Below the pieces are notes generated by a model. That model had not been told where the DNA came from and searched no databases. It worked only from the letters and a program-made list of their open reading frames with translations. Positions 24,642-36,739 of a stretch of DNA of 64,000 nucleotides are shown in pieces. Both the position numbers and the translations under genes were made by a program. Positions within the stretch are counted from its first letter, which is position 1; each line of letters starts with the position of its first letter. Source of the DNA: Linanthus parryae (lineage: Eukaryota > Streptophyta > Magnoliopsida > Ericales > Polemoniaceae). The DNA is taken from NCBI GenBank assembly GCA_023055425.1, contig JALGPY010000014.1, positions 14,902,501 through 14,966,500 of the forward strand, in the 5' to 3' direction.

Positions 24642-25535
24642 TTTAATTATAATATATGCATAAGATTTGTCTACGAAGTTTATTTCAAATGAATAAATAA
24701 TTGAATGAGTGTTATAATGAGAAAATATATATTTAAAAGTTGGTTATAATGAATATTTTTCTTGAAAAATAAGCTATAAAAATATTATATGTATTTATTT
24801 GAAAAGTAATATTTGTTTTAATCATTTGGCACTTTATTTTTAATAAGCAATGAGTTTCAATAATTATACACTAATATTTTATCAATAAATATAAATGTTT
24901 ATTAAATATTAAAATAACTCTTTAGTAAGTATTATTATCATTTTCTTGTTATTGCTAGTAGTTGTGATACTAAATAATTTTAAATATTTATCGCTTAATT
25001 AAATAAGGACTCGTAAAGAGAGTTGCTTTGATTATTCGAGTTATTCCAAGAAGATTTCTTTATATATAAGTATATGACATAAATACGAGCTTTATAAGGG
25101 AATCGTGAGAGATATAATTAGTACTCGACGTAGTCGAACATTGGTATAAGGCTAATGCATTCGCATAATCAGAAATAACACCGTTGTGACTAGATATTTG
25201 TAAACTGTAGGTGACGGATTTGTGGACATAGGCTTCGTCGACCATCCTACATACTAGCTACTGAGTCGACATCAGGTGAGTTCACATGCTTAGCCTCGTG
25301 AGCCTAGCTTCGTTCGTGTCAATATGTGATTTGTGATCTGTCTCAAGAAATATTTGTGAGTTATATGATTGGCCTTGTATGCCTGTCTTATTTCGTATCA
25401 TAGCATGATTTATATCTTGCCTCAAAGTGTGTTATGTGAATCACATGCTTTTACGTGAACTTGATTGAGTTTCGGAAAGATTGCCTTGACACATTAAGGT
25501 CGTAAAGTGGATTGCACATACTGGAATCTGTTATT

Positions 25536-25850
25536 AACAAGGGGGTCCTTTTTTTACCATTACTGACAAGGAGGTCCGTTGTTGACCACTAACAAGGAGG
25601 TCCTTTGTTGACCACTAATCAAGGAGGTCCTTTGTTGACCATTAACAATGAGGTCCTTTGTTGACCGTTAACATTTGGGGGTCCTGTGTTGACTATTACT
25701 AACAAGGAGGTCCTTTGTTGACCATTAACAAGGAGGTCCTTTGTTGACCGTTAACATTTGGAGGTCCTTTGTTGACCGCGACACTTGGGAAGTCATTTGT
25801 CGACTGTTAACAATTGGAAGGTTCTTTGTTGACCACAACCTGTTTACTGT
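25536..25850. repeat. Minisatellite AAGGAGGTCCTTTGTTGACC
   Basis: About ten or eleven tandem units of 26-31 bp built on AAGGAGGTCCTTTGTTGACC with short spacers (ATTAAC, ACTAAC). AAGGAGGTCCTT is nearly self-complementary. It sits about 500 bp from the LTR's 3' end. Confidence 0.9.
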
Positions 25851-28071
25851 GCATGATAGGTGGATTTTTGATTCTATAATTGGAAACTGGCACTAGTAAA
25901 GGATTTAAATCGGGAATGTTTGAAGCTTTGAATGTTGTCATTCAACTATGTGTTTATGATGCTGCAAACTCTGATATTTCTTACTCATACTCCTTCAAAG
26001 TTTTATATAACTCGGGAGTCAACAAGCTATATCATCTTTCCTGTTTTTACACGCTAAGGTGTATCTCACTCAGCAATTCAAGCTGATTTTGGAAACTGCG
26101 GTTCTTGTTTTCCTTCCCACCGCAGGTCTAGGAGCTGGGATTGTAAGTAGAAGGGGCGCGAGAATCATCTAGACAATGGACGTCACCAGTAGTTTATCTA
26201 AGGACGTTATATAAGTGTTGTGTAATAGTAATCAGTTTGTACAAGAGATTATCTACAGTTTTTTAATAATATAATAAGAGTTTTGGATTGTATTGCTTTT
26301 GATCTCCGCCGCTTCTATTAAGCATCGCCCTCCCGGTCTTGTCCCGAGCCGGATAAGGGGGTTGTTGCAAAAAGAATACTGCTCCTGATGAATCTTGGTT
26401 CATCTCAAATACTTCAAAAGGCCAGTGGTTAGATGGGTTTGCTTCTATGCCTATTGCTTTCTGTAGCCTAGTCAACATGCATGTGTTAACTGGAATGAAT
26501 CTCAATTGCATTACCATGCTGAAGAAAAGTTCTTTGTGGTTCATGCTAAATCCTCCTGAGCTAGCATACCCTAGGCTTACCAGACGGTTTTATCTGAACA
26601 TGAAGCAACTTAAGAATTCCCCACACCTTGTAATCAAGACTGTAGTTGCTGGTGCTACTATGGAGTTGCATCATTCTGAGTTCTCAACTGTTCTAGGATG
26701 TCCCAAGAGGTATGACACACAGAATCATCCACCTAAGAATGAAGCCTTGAAGTTAGCCAGACAGGAATTTTTTCTACCAAATGTTCCTGCATCATCCAAA
26801 CAATTAACACACTTTCTGTTAAATGTTGAAGCTAAAGTGTTATTCTATATTGATGGGATGCATCTTTCCAAGGGAACATTCAAAGGAGTTAATCACTGAG
26901 AGAATACTCTATATTATGTATCTTGTTATGCATGGCTATGAGATTGATCTGCAGAAGAATGTAATGGAGCATATGTTGTTCAGTCAAACAGATAAGAGAA
27001 AGCATCATTTGCCTTATGCAAATCTGCTAACTCTGTTCTTTCAACACCTTGAAATTCCTACTGCCGGTGAGGAGTCTATCAATTCTGGAATTAGTGTGCT
27101 GAATGAGAAAGCCTTTGATAAGATTGGAGTGGTTAAGACCAAAGAAAAGATTTGGAAGTTGTATTCTGATTTGACAGAAGAAGAGCTCAATGCAAAGAAG
27201 TTTGTCAAGCCCAAAACCTTGACCCCTACTTCAAGCCAGACCTCTCAACCTCCTGATTTGTCTTCCATCCTTCAGAGAATTGATGGTCTAGAGATGGATA
27301 ACATTGAGATCAAAAAGAATCAGCATGGGTTTGAGACTGATGTCTCACAGGTCAAATATATTGTGGAAACCATCTTTATAAGCATGACTGTGTTTGATGT
27401 TCCTGAGGATGAAGAAAGGTGGTTCTGACAAGAATTTATCAAGTGAACATTCCAACCATGAAGAGCTGCTCCAGTCAAAGATAAGGGAAAGAAAGTGGTA
27501 GAACAAGTTGCTCAGGAAGGAGATGAAATAAACAGTCCTGACTCAGATGATCTGTTGATTACTTTGAAGAAAAAGAAGAAATCTCCAAAGGCTGCTACCA
27601 AGGACAAGACTGAAGAAGTGACTGCTGCTGGTGAGAATGAAGAGGAACAATAACAACAAAAAGAACATGATAAGACTGATGAGGACAGTGAGGAAGAAGA
27701 GGGAGATCAAAATGGAGATGAAGACCCAACACCTTAATCCTGCCTACTCTTTCTTCCCCATTCATTTTTTTTAAGTCTTTAAGTTTTATTTTCAAACATT
27801 TCCAGACACTGATCCAACATATTCTCATTCTTTTTTATGAAAGTCGAAAAGGGGGAGAAAAATCTTAGGTTGTTTTGATTTTGTTTGATGTTTAGATGAC
27901 CTATCTTTTGGTCAGCAGGATTTTCTGCTACTTGCAGTTTTTGTTAATAAGTTGGATCTTTTGGAATTACTGTGTTATTATGTGAATTGTGTACTAATCA
28001 GTATTTTTTACATTGCAGATACTTAGAATCAAAATACTTATTTGCATTACTATGTTATTTTGTCTTTCATC

Positions 28072-28082
28072 AAGGGGGAGAT
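28072..28082 (+). promoter_or_regulatory. Polypurine tract of Sirevirus
   Basis: AAGGGGGAGAT sits directly before the 3' LTR start TGTAAGG. It is the expected plus-strand primer site. Confidence 0.85.
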
Positions 28083-28702
28083 TGTAAGGTCACAGGTTTT
28101 ATGGATTTGAAATACTTAGGTATTTCAAGGCCTTGAACAAGTTTTCAAAGCCTTGAATCAGGTTCACAGGCTTGAAGGCCTTGAAACGGGATTCAAAGCC
28201 TTGAAACTTTCTGAGCTGCATACATGTTCTGAGGGGGAGTTTTTCTAAACTCTTTTGATTTAATACCATCCCTATCACTCCTGTACTTAATGTGTTATTA
28301 TTTGATGATGAAAGACAAACTGTTTTGAGATATCTAACATGTTTTAATCCATGTTTGTGACTCAATTTTGCAGGGACATTTTACTTCATATATTTGCAGG
28401 ATTTGGTTCCTTATCTGACTTTTGCAGGAAGGAAATTACTTAGTGAAGAGGATCTTGTGATCAATCAGATCTTCTTGACATCTTCTCAATTTGTTTAAAG
28501 ACAAGATCACAGCAAAATCTCTGAAAATTGTGATTAACTATCCGTTGAAGAAGGTTGTTTAAGAGAGTCAAAGTTGTTGCCTAAAATACAGGAAATTGTT
28601 GCTGAAAATCTGGGAAGATTTGCTGAGTTTCAAACTGTATAAGTAGAGCCCAATTTGATGCATCAAGAGAGAACACTCAAGGGGCAAAAAGAGAGACACA
28701 AT
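28083..28702 (+). repeat. 3' LTR of Sirevirus, truncated
   Basis: 620 bp matching the first half of the 5' LTR at 15776 with many substitutions and a short indel near 28160. It holds one perfect TTCAAGGCCTTGAA (28124-28137). It stops at CACAAT, where CACTACAG begins. I could not find the remaining ~650 bp further right. Confidence 0.85.
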
Positions 28703-29020
28703 CACTACAGAAAACAGGAGATGTAGCGGCGGTTTTACTGCCCACGGTTGTTAAAACTGCTGGTATAGAGCGCATACACCATCATTTTCCTACCTGCAGT
28801 TGTAACCGCAGCTAAAATAAGTGCATTGCCCACGCTTCCTAAAAACTGCGGGTAATGAAAAAATATACCAACAGTTTGTTCTCAACCGCTGCAAGAAATT
28901 ATGTCTACGCCTACAGTTTCTGGAACTATTGGTAAATGTAATAGTAATTGTGGCTAAAGTAACCTCACCCCTCCAATTTCATAAATCGCTGGTAACATGT
29001 TGTTGCTAGATCCGACGGTT
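28703..29020. mobile_element. CACTA-type transposon end
   Basis: Begins CACTACAGAAAACAGG, the terminal inverted repeat of CACTA (En/Spm-like) elements, inside the Sirevirus LTR. The next 300 bp hold alternating subterminal motifs around GCGG(C/T)GG, CTGCGGGTA and CCGCAG/CCGCTG, usual for these elements. I see no clear opposite terminus, so the internal length is unknown. Inferred extent. Confidence 0.6.
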
Positions 29021-30058
29021 TTTCGGGAATGTTGGCATCAGGATGAAAAATTGGATTTTCATTATGTTGTGGTATACAAGACATACTCTTAGTTGAACGA
29101 GACGATGGTAAAAAATTATCTATCATGGGGAGTCCAACTATGTTTAGATTAGAAAATGGACTTTTGATGAGGGAACAAATCTGGAGAATAAAATAATCAA
29201 ATGCCAAGAATAGGAGTCTTTTCGTGCACAGTGATCACGCAATTCCACTGTTGCCATCAACTGATTCATAGACCAGCAAGGTTATTCAGATGGCAGCGGC
29301 TGCAAAAAATATGAATATTTCCGCACAGTTGAAGGATTTTGAAAAAATTGTTTCCAATATGTTCTCATCAATTTTTTCAAAGAAAATGGTTGCTGGCCAC
29401 ATGAAACTGGTGTATATCTCCTATTACAGAATACCTTCAGAGTCCTAAGATTCATGAAACTGAATGAGAGAGCCGAAAAAGCCACAAGCATTGGGTTTTT
29501 TGTTAACCAATGCATTGGTTTTTTTTGGCATATTACAAAATACAATAAAAGAGCTTCTAAAATAAACAAATGAACAAAAGGTTTGTGCTTTGAAACCCAG
29601 CTTCCATAAACAATTGAAAGATTGCTCCCAAAATCGTATATTACAAATGGGGTCTAGACCATGTGATCATTACAGCACCACACAAATAAATACAAGCACC
29701 CAACAAAGAGTATTTTCCAACAAAATAAATATCAAAATGCGCAAAAAAATAGTTTTAGAATATAAAATTTTCAGTTCCAAATCACTAAGAATAGAAGGAA
29801 CGATGACAACAGCTTCAACAGCAGGTCAGCCGCAGCAGCAGCCTCAACAGCAGCCAATAGCATTATGACGTATTAGAAGAAACTGACCTGTACAAACAGA
29901 TTGCAATAATGCATAAGGAACTACGGATGACCCTCGCCCAAGGGAAATATCCCAATTGAGATCGTAATACAGTTTTATCTACCAAATTTCTATACAAATT
30001 ATAAATTGAATGAATTTCGAAATCATCATCATAAACAAACACTATCTGTACTACTATA
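29021..30058. other. Uncertain region, possible CACTA interior
   Basis: AT-rich with short ORFs on both strands (for instance 28965-29207 and 29282-29569, minus) that match nothing I know. A possible host-gene exon at 29803-29959 is listed separately. The region could be CACTA interior with captured host sequence, or plain intergenic DNA. Confidence 0.35.
29803..29959 (+). pseudogene. Host-gene-like terminal exon fragment
   Basis: After TTTTCAG (a good 3' splice site near 29773) comes an ATG and a Gln-rich run MTTASTAGQPQQQPQQ. One base out of frame at about 29860 the sequence continues as DVLEETDLYKQIAIMHKEL and ends at TGA (29957). The codon pattern looks protein-like on both sides of the shift. 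Family not recognised. It may be a captured or decayed gene end. Confidence 0.35.
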
Positions 30059-30060
30059 TA

Positions 30061-30315
30061 CTTCGTCCGTTTCTTCTCTTTCTCTACGCTTTGACTTTTA
30101 ACTCGTATCTGGGTCACTTTGACTGGGTGATTTGGATCGCAAAACGATACGATTTTTTAATAATTTTTTTACCATGTTATATAACAACTTTTACTCTACA
30201 ACACCATGAAAAAATTGTCAAAATATTATATCGTTTTGCTATCCAAATCACCGGGTCAAAGTGACCCATGAATAGTGACAAAAGTCATAACGTAGAGAAA
30301 GAAAAACGGAGGAAG
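30061..30315. mobile_element. Foldback Stowaway-like MITE
   Basis: 255 bp. Starts CTTCGTCCGTTTC and ends AAACGGAGGAAG, flanked by TA on both sides. Almost the whole element is self-complementary: GGGTCACTTTGACTGGGTG pairs with a downstream CACCGGGTCAAAGTGACCC, and GATCGCAAAACGATA pairs with TATCGTTTTGCTATC. Its RNA could form a long hairpin. Confidence 0.8.
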
Positions 30316-30317
30316 TA

Positions 30318-32340
30318 TGAGTGAAGGAGTAAACCAATTCACATAGAAGTAATTGGTAAAGCAAAATAAAGTAAAAGCTCTATGAATGTCACTATAGAGA
30401 ATGCATATACAACCATAAAGATGAATTGATGTTCACACAACTAAACTAAAATCAAAATACTTTGCCATAAACCTTTATTAGGACGCCAATAAGAACCATA
30501 TGACAATTACCCATATATGTATTCCAAACATATTACTACAAATTGCACACAAGCAAAACCATGTGATGGAGAAGAATGGAGAAAACTCATACGGACTGGT
30601 TAGAAGAAGAAGATGAAAAAAAAATTAAAAACTCTTAAGAACTAGACAATGACAACTCATCACGGTCAACTAAAATAACGGTATATATACTCACTTTGCT
30701 TTCGATGTCAAGTTTATATCCCTTTTCAAAAAACAAATACAATATTATTCTTGAAAAAACAAATACAACATAACTATACTATACTGACAGAATACACTAT
30801 ACTGACATAATGCTTTATAAAGATATTCAAATGAAATTGAATTACATATATTTAGTTGTGGTTTCTCCCAAGATAAGTTTATGGGTGCTTTACCGAGATT
30901 ACGTCATTGCATACTATTTTTTTGTTCAAAATATTGATTTAGACATTGTTTATTCTGGAGGAGTTCTATTATTTTTTAACAAACCATACACCAAAGGATA
31001 ATGGAATTGCCATGTCATTTAGGAACCGAAATAATCTGCCATATATACGAACTACATAGAAATCATCAGCAGAAAAAATCTTATACAGTTTAGAAATTTT
31101 CCTTCTAAAGTACATGGATCTTATACCGTTTAAACAATTACAATGGAGATGTAATTGTTTAAGGACAATGAACTAATAAAACGTAACCATCTAGAGATAA
31201 AGTCACTTGCTTTGGCTTTCTCTAGGGTGTAACACAAAGGGAACTAATGATCCAACACTAACTATTGAAAGAAAACAAGGTATTTTATCCTCCCCTGATA
31301 CAAGTAATTACCATAAGCCATTAAAATGGTTAAATCAAATTTCCATTCTAAATATTTTCCTCCTGCTATATCTAAACATTTTCAGTTCGGGTAGCTAGCG
31401 ACGCATAAACAGATACTATACAGTGTACGCAATAGACTAGTGTAGCAATCTAGCAGAACCCGTAGAAATTGCTGAACCGATACTGATGTAGATCGACATC
31501 AATAAATGCATACACTTGAAAATTAATCAATCCCAGGTCAGATCACGGGTGATACCTACTTAACAATAACAATACCTGATCAAAATTGACCAATAATCTT
31601 CATTCACTTCAATGAAGGAAGCAGCCAGATATTGATGAGGAATTGCTGAAAATACGATGAAGAATCCATAAAAGCATGATGAAAGTTCAAAATTGTGTAC
31701 AAATATAAATTAATGAGGGTTCGACTAATAAGGATTTGAAGGCTCGGAGAGATTGTCGTACCTGCGTCGCGCGGGTGGCGAGACTTATGGTACTTCAGTT
31801 CGGTGGAGAGAGTTCGGTCGGGAATCTCCGGTGCAAGAAGAGTCGAGGTGACACCAACAAAGCTTCAGATCGTCCTAACCTCTGTTCGTTCGGGGAGTTT
31901 CGGTGCAGAGAGGGGAAGCGAGTTTTGTTTCGACGATGTAGACTTCTGTACTGCCCCATCCACTTATCTCTCATCAACTCACAGCCGTTGATCTTACATT
32001 AATCGAACTATTGAGATGAGGCCAGCAACACTTTGTTTTATTAGAAAAGAGAACATCAACACTCGGTAAATAGTAAAACTTACCACTCTATTTTTATTTC
32101 TCTCCGTTTGACTTTACGGATTATATTGACCGACTAATTTAATTAAGGATACTATACAAAAAATTGATAAATTTTTAATAGCATTGTGGTGCTACGAAAT
32201 ATGTACAATGTTTGAAAAAAAAAGTCATGATTTTGTATCATATGATTAGCTAAATTAGTTTGTCAATTTGACCCCTAAAATCAACTTGGGAGAAAGAGTT
32301 AAATTAGTCTGTCAATTTTACCCCTAAAATCAACTAGGGA
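30318..32340. other. AT-rich region with a gene-leader-like block
   Basis: 30318-31730 is AT-rich with no ORF I trust. 31760-31990 is GC-richer and on the minus strand reads like a gene leader: ATCAACGGCTGTGAGTTGAT, then CT-rich sequence, ending near CGCAG/GTACGA, a good 5' splice site. 32215-32340 has a short tandem duplication of TTAAATTAGT(T/C)TGTCAATTT. No protein-coding gene supported. Confidence 0.35.
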
Positions 32341-32344
32341 GAGC

Positions 32345-32416
32345 AGCAATATTGCTACCTCATGTGGTAGAGCGCTGGAAAGCCTTGCATGAGGTTCCGG
32401 GTTCAAATTCGGTTGA
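32345..32416 (+). repeat. tRNA-like (SINE-like) box pair
   Basis: TGGTAGAGCGCT (32366-32377, like an A box) and GGTTCAAATTC (32400-32410, like a B box) are spaced slightly closer than in a tRNA gene. No cloverleaf can be drawn with confidence. It may be the head of a tRNA-derived SINE abutting the LTR fragment that follows. Confidence 0.3.
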
Positions 32417-33480
32417 TGACAACAACCCCCTTATCCGGCTCGGACAAGCCGAGAGGACGCTGCTAAAAGAAACGGCGGATATCGAAAGCAAAATCTCCAT
32501 ATATTACATTATTATTAAACATCACACATAACGTATCTTATATATGACATCCAGTACTACTACAATACACATGAACTAAAAAACTAGACAACTTCTCTCA
32601 TGTCATTATTATTCTACGTGAGTCTCGTACTCCGCAACTCCGTAGTTCTTGTCGCCTAGACCTGCGGTAGGAAGGAAAACAAGAACCGTAGTTTTTCAAA
32701 AATCAGCACTGAAATACTGTGTGAGCAACACCCAAGCATGTCAAACACGGAATGGAGACAGATTTATAATATCGGACTAAAAATACAGCGGATTTAAAAA
32801 GACAGTTGAAGAATAAGATATTCTCAAGTTCCAATCACCATTTCAGAAATTTTCAAAAACCAATCTTTAATCCATATCCAATCATCGGAGGAAAATTTCA
32901 ATCCGATTTCAATAATCCAAATCTAAGGTTCTCGTTAATTAGAAAGAACCAGTTATTCATAAATTTCCAAACCAGATATACCATTTTCAATTCTTGAGTT
33001 GAACGGGGAAAATCCAATCACATCCCATCACCAGGCTACCACGACCTTAAGTGCCGGCACCCCTAAGAATTCTTGTGGTCAGAGAGGTGAGTACATAGAG
33101 CGAATCCGGGGCTAAATGCAACCGAGCTAACTAATAATGGGTCGAGTGGACGAAACCAACAACGACCAAACCAAATGATAAAGATCCGAATGACGTTCCC
33201 CGCATAAATTCTTTCCACTTTACGTTATTACAGATTATTATTTATCGTGTGACAGTTGCAAAGCAGTCGTTTCAAAATACAAACAGAACTCAAGTAAAGC
33301 ATGTATGATGCAAAACACATTTTGAGACATGCAAACAAAGTCGTGATATGACACGAAGGAAGCTAGCACGCAAGGCTTTGCATGTATACTCACCTTGAGC
33401 CTCAGCGATCCGTACGTAAAGTTCCCCTAGAAGGACACATAGCCTTCGTCAACGAACTGGTCACCTACACAGTACATTCC
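32417..33480 (-). mobile_element. LTR fragment of the solo-LTR family
   Basis: Read on the minus strand, this matches the last ~1.1 kb of the 22924-26369 LTR: the CTGTAGGTGAC..GAC(G)AAGGCTATGT block near 33430-33475, GGTGAGT, the CGGTTCTTGTTTTCC..CAGGTCTAGG block near 32645-32700, and the terminus GGATAAGGGGGTTGTTG near 32420-32437. The 5' part of the LTR is missing or too diverged to follow. Confidence 0.6.
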
Positions 33481-34202
33481 TTTATTCGATTGCAAATAAA
33501 TGTAAGTTTATTAGTATGGGTGATCTACTGATCTACTGATGTACTCCGAAGTATCACCGATCTCCCATATGCAATAAATCATACTTATTAAACTATTAAC
33601 ATAATTCCGTCAAATAATTAACGGAATAAAACTGTTAGTTGACTATCGCGTTCTTTTGTTTAAGGGTAAGTTTTTCTCTCCCCAAATGTATGAGCACTTA
33701 AGAACACTACACAACCACTACCGATGCCACCATTATTGTCGCCACACAATCTAGATTACGGCGAACCAGCCCTGATTTCGGCGACCAAAAACACTAATTT
33801 CGGCGGTAAACATCCCCTCCACCATCTCCAGCAGAACATTGCTACCCTCCTACCTCTATTGAAGCCGAAAAGATGGAGAGGGACCATAGAAAGACTAAAA
33901 TGCATTAGCAGGGAGAATAAAATATGTGTCCAAAGACCCCACTTCAAACTGAAGACACGTCAAGAAACGTAAAAGGGAAAAAGAAAGTGAATACCCAATT
34001 CCATAAACAACTCTTGACGAAGAACAATAAGCTGATTCGACCAAAACCCAAGAACCAACCTTTCGAATCCATTGGAGGGCCTCCATTCTCGCATCCAAAT
34101 CCAACTCCCTATTCCTCAATCTCATTTTAAATAATTTGGAAAGTGCTCTTCAAAGCCAAGAACTCACCATCTGCCCTCGAACTCTGATTGATTTTGGAAA
34201 TC
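33481..34202. other. No recognisable gene
   Basis: Mixed low-complexity and CCA/CTCC-rich DNA. Short ORFs on both strands (33724-33972, 33895-34125) have no features of real genes. It may be the diverged rest of the LTR to its left. Confidence 0.4.
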
Positions 34203-34205
34203 TTA

Positions 34206-35006
34206 GAGCATCTTTCACAGTGCACCAAATCCTATATATTTTTTTTTGAAAAATATATTTACTGGTAAAATATGGTGTTTTTGGGCTCTACAACAAATCA
34301 CCAAATCATAAAAAGATTGTGATTTTTTCTTAGGCCTCCGACAATCGTTGTCCATAAAAACACCAAATCACCAAATCCCATATTTGGCGTAGCTTTTGTA
34401 AAATGGTGAAGTGCATCTCCCACTGTACCCTCAAATTCTATCCAATATCACCAAATTCTATTTTTACTTTTAAATTTGATGGCGAAAATAGAATTTGGTG
34501 TAATCTACACAGAAGTTTAAGTTAGTGTTTAGGGTATGGTTTTAGTTTACTTTTATATAATTAGAGACATAATGTCATAGTTTACAAATAATTAGTGTTA
34601 AAATAATTTAGGTGACTAATATAATTATAATTAGATTTTTTATGTGTTATTTAAGTTCTTTTATTCCAATAAATTTATATTTTGAAGTGTTTTTTTAAGA
34701 TTGTATGAACAATTCTTTCAATGTAATAATTTATATTTTTCTGTAATATTATTTCGGTAGTCAAACAATTTTTATGTTGATAGTCGTGAAATTCACGACT
34801 TGGTGATAAATTTGATGATTAGTTGTGGGAGGCGAAAAACGACACTCTCCATATTTGATGAAATGGATAGATAACTATTTGACGTAAAAAATGGTAAAAT
34901 TTGTGAGAGACTAAAAATGCTATTTTTTCATCAAAAATGGTGAAATAATTAGAAGTTTCTCTACCAAATATAGAATTTGGCGTAAAATTTGATGTGGAAG
35001 ATGCTC
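34206..35006. mobile_element. PIF/Harbinger-type MITE, 801 bp
   Basis: Starts GAGCATCTTTCAC and ends GTGGAAGATGCTC, with TTA on both sides (34203-34205 and 35007-35009). The GAGCATC terminus with a TTA target is usual for Tourist/PIF-Harbinger-like MITEs. The interior is AT-rich, with several copies of ACCAAATTCTATTT-like and ATTTGGTG words. No transposase. Confidence 0.78.
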
Positions 35007-35542
35007 TTAAAAAAGATACTGAGGAGGGGAAACAAGATATGTAAGATACCATTTTTGTTTTATGGGTCGTGAATTTGTTAGGGAATAGAGTATGGCGGAG
35101 GCTATGACAAGTAAAACCTGAGTATTTTCTTCATTTTCTTTGATTCACCATCATCAGTAACAAGGGGTCACTGGTTTCCCGAGGAAGTTGACTGAGTTTC
35201 TTCCCAGCAAATGGTTCCCATCTCTCAAGTATCGTTGCCTTTCGATGAAATCTTCGTCGTTGTTGTTGCCATCGCCGTTGTCTTCTTCTTATTCGATCTC
35301 ATATATAGCCATTTTGGGGGCTAGAAGTTTCTGGTTGAGAGGAAGGTAGAGAGACGGGATAGAGAAAAGATGTTCAACTTCTCATTCTTCTTCGCATTTT
35401 TATCCTATTTCTTTTTCATTTTTTCTTTATTTTACTTTCTAAATTTTAATAGGAATCATCTTTATTGTATTAACAATTTTACCCTAACTATATGGGTGAT
35501 ATTTGAATGAATTATGTTACCAGTTTCAACAAGTATGATTTA
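35007..35542. other. No recognisable gene
   Basis: Contains CTT/GTT-rich stretches near 35250-35300 that could be the edge of an old host gene or leader, but no supported reading frame. Ends at the TATGATTTA target of the next element. Confidence 0.4.
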
Positions 35543-36636
35543 GGCTTAATTACTCAGTATACCAAAACTAACACATTGCAACCTCCATTTTTAAAATAGA
35601 CTTATTGCATTCCCCGTTGCAAAATTCATCCAAACACCATCCACTAAAGGAGGGCATACTTGTAAATATAAAAATAGTAAATTTATATTAGAAATAAAAA
35701 ATAAAAAAAAACTTCCAAAAATGATAAAGTTGAAGAATATGAGTAGAAGAGGATTCCTACCAAAAGAAAAGAAATAGGAAGAAGATCACTTCCACTTCCA
35801 CAAGCATATCCCCAAGATCTCTCAACAACTCCTCCCCTGCAATCTCTCACACCCGATCCCTCATCTCTTCTCTGCCATATTCTCTTCTCTCCCATATTCA
35901 GCTCTCTTTCTCTTTCTCCTTCTCCCTCGCCTCTATTTCTTTCCTTTGGTTCTGCGCAAGGAAGCCTTCTCCCTCACCTCTCGTTCAGGTTCATCTCGGT
36001 CGATTTTCCTCTATTCAGAAAAGTACAGAGCTTCAATTAGGGGGTTCTTTGTTCGTGATCTGAAATCCCCCATCTCCATTTGCTGCTTGTCTCTATGTTT
36101 TGATTATTCGTGCACGCTCCGGTGGATCAAGTCCGCGAGTGAGGTGGTGCTCTGATTTAGGGTCGCGGGAGGGTCGGTTGGTGGTCAGTACTGGGCAATT
36201 TGTGGCTGTTTATCAAAAGGATTTGGCGAATGGGGGAGGGTTGTCTTGTTTGCCCTTGATCGGTTTCTCTTGAGCGGAATAGATTTGATTGGGTTAGGAT
36301 AGGATTATGAATGAGTGAGACAAATTGGTTCACCGGGGTGTGGGTTTGGTTGACTGGAACCTGCGTTTTTCTTGCCGGAACCTGCGTTTGTGTGGCCGAA
36401 ATTTGGGCTTCTCACAGGTGGTATTCATAATTTTAGGGAGTGGGCCGTTTTATCCTCAATAAAAATGATACAAATGTCAACTAACAGAATATTCCGTTAA
36501 ATGTTGGACGGTCTTTTTTTACCAGTTTCAGCAAGTAGAATTTATTGCAACTGGGGATGCAATAAGCCTATTCTAGAAATGGGGTTGCAATGTGTTAGTT
36601 TCGGTATATTGAGGGTATGCATTAAGTAATTAAGCA
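35543..36636. mobile_element. Mutator-like (MULE) element, possible Pack-MULE
   Basis: Terminal inverted repeats of about 95-100 bp: GGCTTAATTACTCAGTATACC.. on the left and ..GGGTATGCATTAAGTAATTAAGC on the right. They are flanked by a perfect 9-base duplication TATGATTTA (35534-35542 and 36637-36645); long repeats and a 9-base target are Mutator traits. The interior (35750-36400) is a CT-rich then GC-richer block that looks like a host gene's leader and first exon, with no transposase. An inner spelling change sits at the last base of the right end. Confidence 0.75.
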
Positions 36637-36649
36637 TATGATTTATTAA

Positions 36650-36739
36650 AATTGGGGGCTACAATAAGCTTATATTAAAATGGTGGTTGCAATGTGTTAG
36701 TTTGGGTATATCGGGGGTATGCATTAAGTAATTAAGCCT
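36650..36739. repeat. Extra copy of the MULE terminal repeat
   Basis: A second right-hand terminal repeat (GGTGGTTGCAATGTGTTAG..GGTATGCATTAAGTAATTAAGCC) follows the target duplication directly, in the same orientation as 36545-36636. It ends in the canonical AAGCC that the inner copy has lost. No left partner for it is visible apart from the one at 35543. Confidence 0.75.

Noticed and set aside
32345..32416. Possible tRNA gene
   Set aside because: Box spacing is too short and no acceptor stem can be formed.
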